Notes under the pieces: generated by a model
What the model was told of the DNA's origin: nothing
What the model saw: only the letters and a program-made list of their open reading frames with translations
The model's database searches: none
Shown: piece after piece, positions 62,393-64,000 of the stretch
Layout of the letters: each line of letters starts with the position of its first letter
Position numbering within the stretch: the first letter of the stretch is position 1
From: Azospirillum thiophilum
GTDB taxonomy: Bacteria > Pseudomonadota > Alphaproteobacteria > Azospirillales > Azospirillaceae
Reading direction: 5' to 3'
DNA length: 64,000 bases
Assembly: GCF_001305595.1 (NCBI RefSeq)
Contig: NZ_CP012403.1
Coordinates: 84,501 to 148,500 of the forward strand
Position numbers and translations under genes: made by a program

Positions 62393-63604
62393 TCAGGCCG
62401 TGACCGGTGCCGCGCTCGGCTCTTCCGCAGGCCGGAAGAAGCAGACCTGATTCCGCCCGGCATTCTTGGCGCAATAGAGCGCATCGTCGGATTGGGCGAT
62501 CAGGTCCGAGAATTCGCTGTGTTCGGCGGTCATGGCGACGCCGCCGATGCTGCAGGTCACCGTCACGGCGCGCTCCGCGCCCAGCGGGCCCAACTGGCGT
62601 TCGATGGCGCCGCGCAGCCGCTCGGCCAGCAGCAACCCGTCCTCCGCCCCGGTTTCCGGCAGCAGCAGCGCGAACTCCTCTCCACCGATCCGGCCGATGA
62701 TATCATCCTGCCGGACCTGCCCGACGCAGCAGCCGGCGACCGCCAGGATCACCCGGTCGCCGAAGGGGTGGCCGGCGCGGTCGTTGATCGACTTGAAACG
62801 GTCGATGTCCAGGATCAGGACGGTCAGGTCGCGGCCGTAACGGCGGGCGCGGCGGAATTCAATCTCACCCAGTTCGAACAGACGGCGGCGATTCAGGACA
62901 CTGGTCAGCCCGTCGGTATGGGCCAGCTTGGTCAACTCACGATTGAACTCGTCGCTGGCCATCAGGACATAGTTGATGGCACCGATGATGGTTCCCAAGA
63001 AGGACAGGACGAAGACCGCCCGTTCGATACGGTCGTCGACGAGCTGTCCGACCGGTGCCTCACCTTGGACCATTCCCGCGCCCATACGGACCAGATAGAT
63101 CCCGGCGAGACCGATCGACATGATGCCGGTGACATAATGGGGAACACCGCGATCCTCGTAACGGACGAGAATCTCGAAGGCGATGGCCAGCAGCACGACG
63201 GCCGCAGCCAAGCTGGCCAACATGCGCACCCCCGACAGGTCGCTGCCGGCCAGCATGAGCAGCAGGCAGCCCAGAGCGACCCCGCTGCCGGCCGCAAGTG
63301 GCCACTGGCGCCAGACCGGTCGCTCCTGCAGAAGTCGGACACTGGTGTAGTTCAGGGTGAGGCCGGCAATGCCAACCCCGTTGGCGAGCGGAACCAACAG
63401 CTCCGGCGCATTGTCGGCGCGCATCCCGACGATCAGGAAGGCAAGTCCCAACAGGAACTTGCCATAGGCGTAGGCACGCAGCGAGTCGCGGATATGGCGG
63501 GGATACCGGCCCGAGGCCACGGCGATGGAGAGACCGACGGCAAAGCCGATGACGGTGATGATCTGCGCGATGAAGGTCGTGTCGATGTTCATGCGCAGAG
63601 CCAT
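62393..63604 (-). CDS. Membrane-bound diguanylate cyclase (GGDEF)
   Basis: The 403-residue protein has about seven N-terminal hydrophobic segments (10-230) and a C-terminal GGDEF domain. The active site RIGGEEFALLLP is preceded by RQDD, an intact inhibitory I-site, so it should make c-di-GMP with product inhibition. HTDGLTSVLNRR and LILDIDRFKSINDRAGHPFGDRVI are the other motifs. The N-terminal sensor has no named domain. The start could be 63604 or 63592. Confidence 0.9.
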   Translation of the reverse strand: MALRMNIDTTFIAQIITVIGFAVGLSIAVASGRYPRHIRDSLRAYAYGKFLLGLAFLIVGMRADNAPELLVPLANGVGIAGLTLNYTSVRLLQERPVWRQWPLAAGSGVALGCLLLMLAGSDLSGVRMLASLAAAVVLLAIAFEILVRYEDRGVPHYVTGIMSIGLAGIYLVRMGAGMVQGEAPVGQLVDDRIERAVFVLSFLGTIIGAINYVLMASDEFNRELTKLAHTDGLTSVLNRRRLFELGEIEFRRARRYGRDLTVLILDIDRFKSINDRAGHPFGDRVILAVAGCCVGQVRQDDIIGRIGGEEFALLLPETGAEDGLLLAERLRGAIERQLGPLGAERAVTVTCSIGGVAMTAEHSEFSDLIAQSDDALYCAKNAGRNQVCFFRPAEEPSAAPVTA

Positions 63605-63738
63605 CGCGATCGATTACGCCAGTATGTCTTCGGCACGCTATAGGAAGCCTTGGTCTCTGACAAGTCGTGCCAAGCGAACTCTGAGTGTCAATTCTTTAAT
63701 GTTATCAGTCGATTGTTATTACCCTTAACCGTTGGCTG

Positions 63739-64000
63739 TCAGGGCCTGTCCGGTGCATAGCCCTTCACGAACAGGTCCACCGCGGCATCGACGAAGCGCT
63801 CCAGTTCGGCATCACCCGGCCGCTCGCTCAGGCACAGCAGCAGCTTCATGTGCATGTTGGCCTTCAACAGGCCAAAATACTGGTGGGTAGCGAGATCGGT
63901 GTCCGTGATCGCCAATTCGCCTTTGCGCGCCGCCTCGGCCATGAACTGGCGACCGCGGAGAAAGGTCTCCGCCGGACCGCTGTCATAGAAGGCCTGGGCC
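63739..64000 (-). CDS. TetR-family regulator, C-terminal part (5' end beyond the window)
   Basis: The visible 86 residues (AQAFYDSGPAETFLRGRQFM, then TDLATHQYFGLLKANMHMKL and FVDAAVDLFVKGYAP) resemble the C-terminal dimerisation/ligand domain of AcrR-type TetR regulators. The DNA-binding domain would lie past base 64000. A 5'-truncated frame, so the family call is moderate. Confidence 0.55.
   Translation of the reverse strand, partial: AQAFYDSGPAETFLRGRQFMAEAARKGELAITDTDLATHQYFGLLKANMHMKLLLCLSERPGDAELERFVDAAVDLFVKGYAPDRP

Overview
The window looks like a chromosomal or chromid segment of an Azospirillum-like alphaproteobacterium (order Rhodospirillales). The GC content is high, and the gene content fits: a DUF1491 protein, a 17-kDa surface antigen lipoprotein, a DctBD/DctA C4-dicarboxylate system next to a MaeB-type malic enzyme, very long hook and hook-associated proteins, and several TPR-glycosyltransferase proteins. 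The genus is an inference from gene content. No 16S rRNA, tRNA, IS element, CRISPR array or phage gene was seen.

Layout. 0-2.7 kb: a PP2C phosphatase facing a membrane-anchored pseudokinase. 2.9-5.9 kb: a GH13 alpha-glucosidase and an orphan TRAP binding protein. 6-12.2 kb: a flagellar operon flgE-flgK-flgL read leftwards from a good sigma-54 promoter. 12.4-14.3 kb: a TPR-glycosyltransferase and a DUF1491 protein. 14.3-18.4 kb: a TorS-like sensor kinase overlapping a 5'-nucleotidase homologue that has lost its metal ligands. 18.5-21.8 kb: phosphoesterase, ATP-grasp ligase and CelD-like acetyltransferase. 22-25.8 kb: GST, a thioesterase/crotonase pair, small proteins and a receiver-only regulator.

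25.8-34.7 kb: trehalose/glycogen genes. TreY sits beside an 1864-residue protein that joins a maltokinase-like, a TreZ and a MalQ module in one chain. 34.9-42.2 kb: dctD-dctB divergent from dctA, with two DctD-type operator sites and a sigma-54 promoter, then maeB. Together these import C4-dicarboxylates and decarboxylate malate. 42.3-50.5 kb: two TPR-glycosyltransferase genes (one with two full copies of the architecture), a sugar-phosphate nucleotidyltransferase and PseG, probably for surface or flagellin glycosylation. 50.5-60.1 kb: a lipoprotein, an acyl-CoA synthetase, a TauE/SafE permease and a branched-chain-type ABC transporter. Its livF is separated from livHMG by a TPR-glycosyltransferase and an L,D-transpeptidase/LprI fusion. 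60.1-64 kb: a GH16 protein with a broken catalytic motif, RodA, a membrane diguanylate cyclase and the 3' part of a TetR-type regulator.

The most unusual items are the Mak-TreZ-MalQ fusion, the pairing of a metal-site-less nucleotidase with a sensor kinase, the repeated inserts shared by FlgE and FlgL, and a cluster of proteins with enzyme folds but lost active sites (kinase, nucleotidase, GH16).
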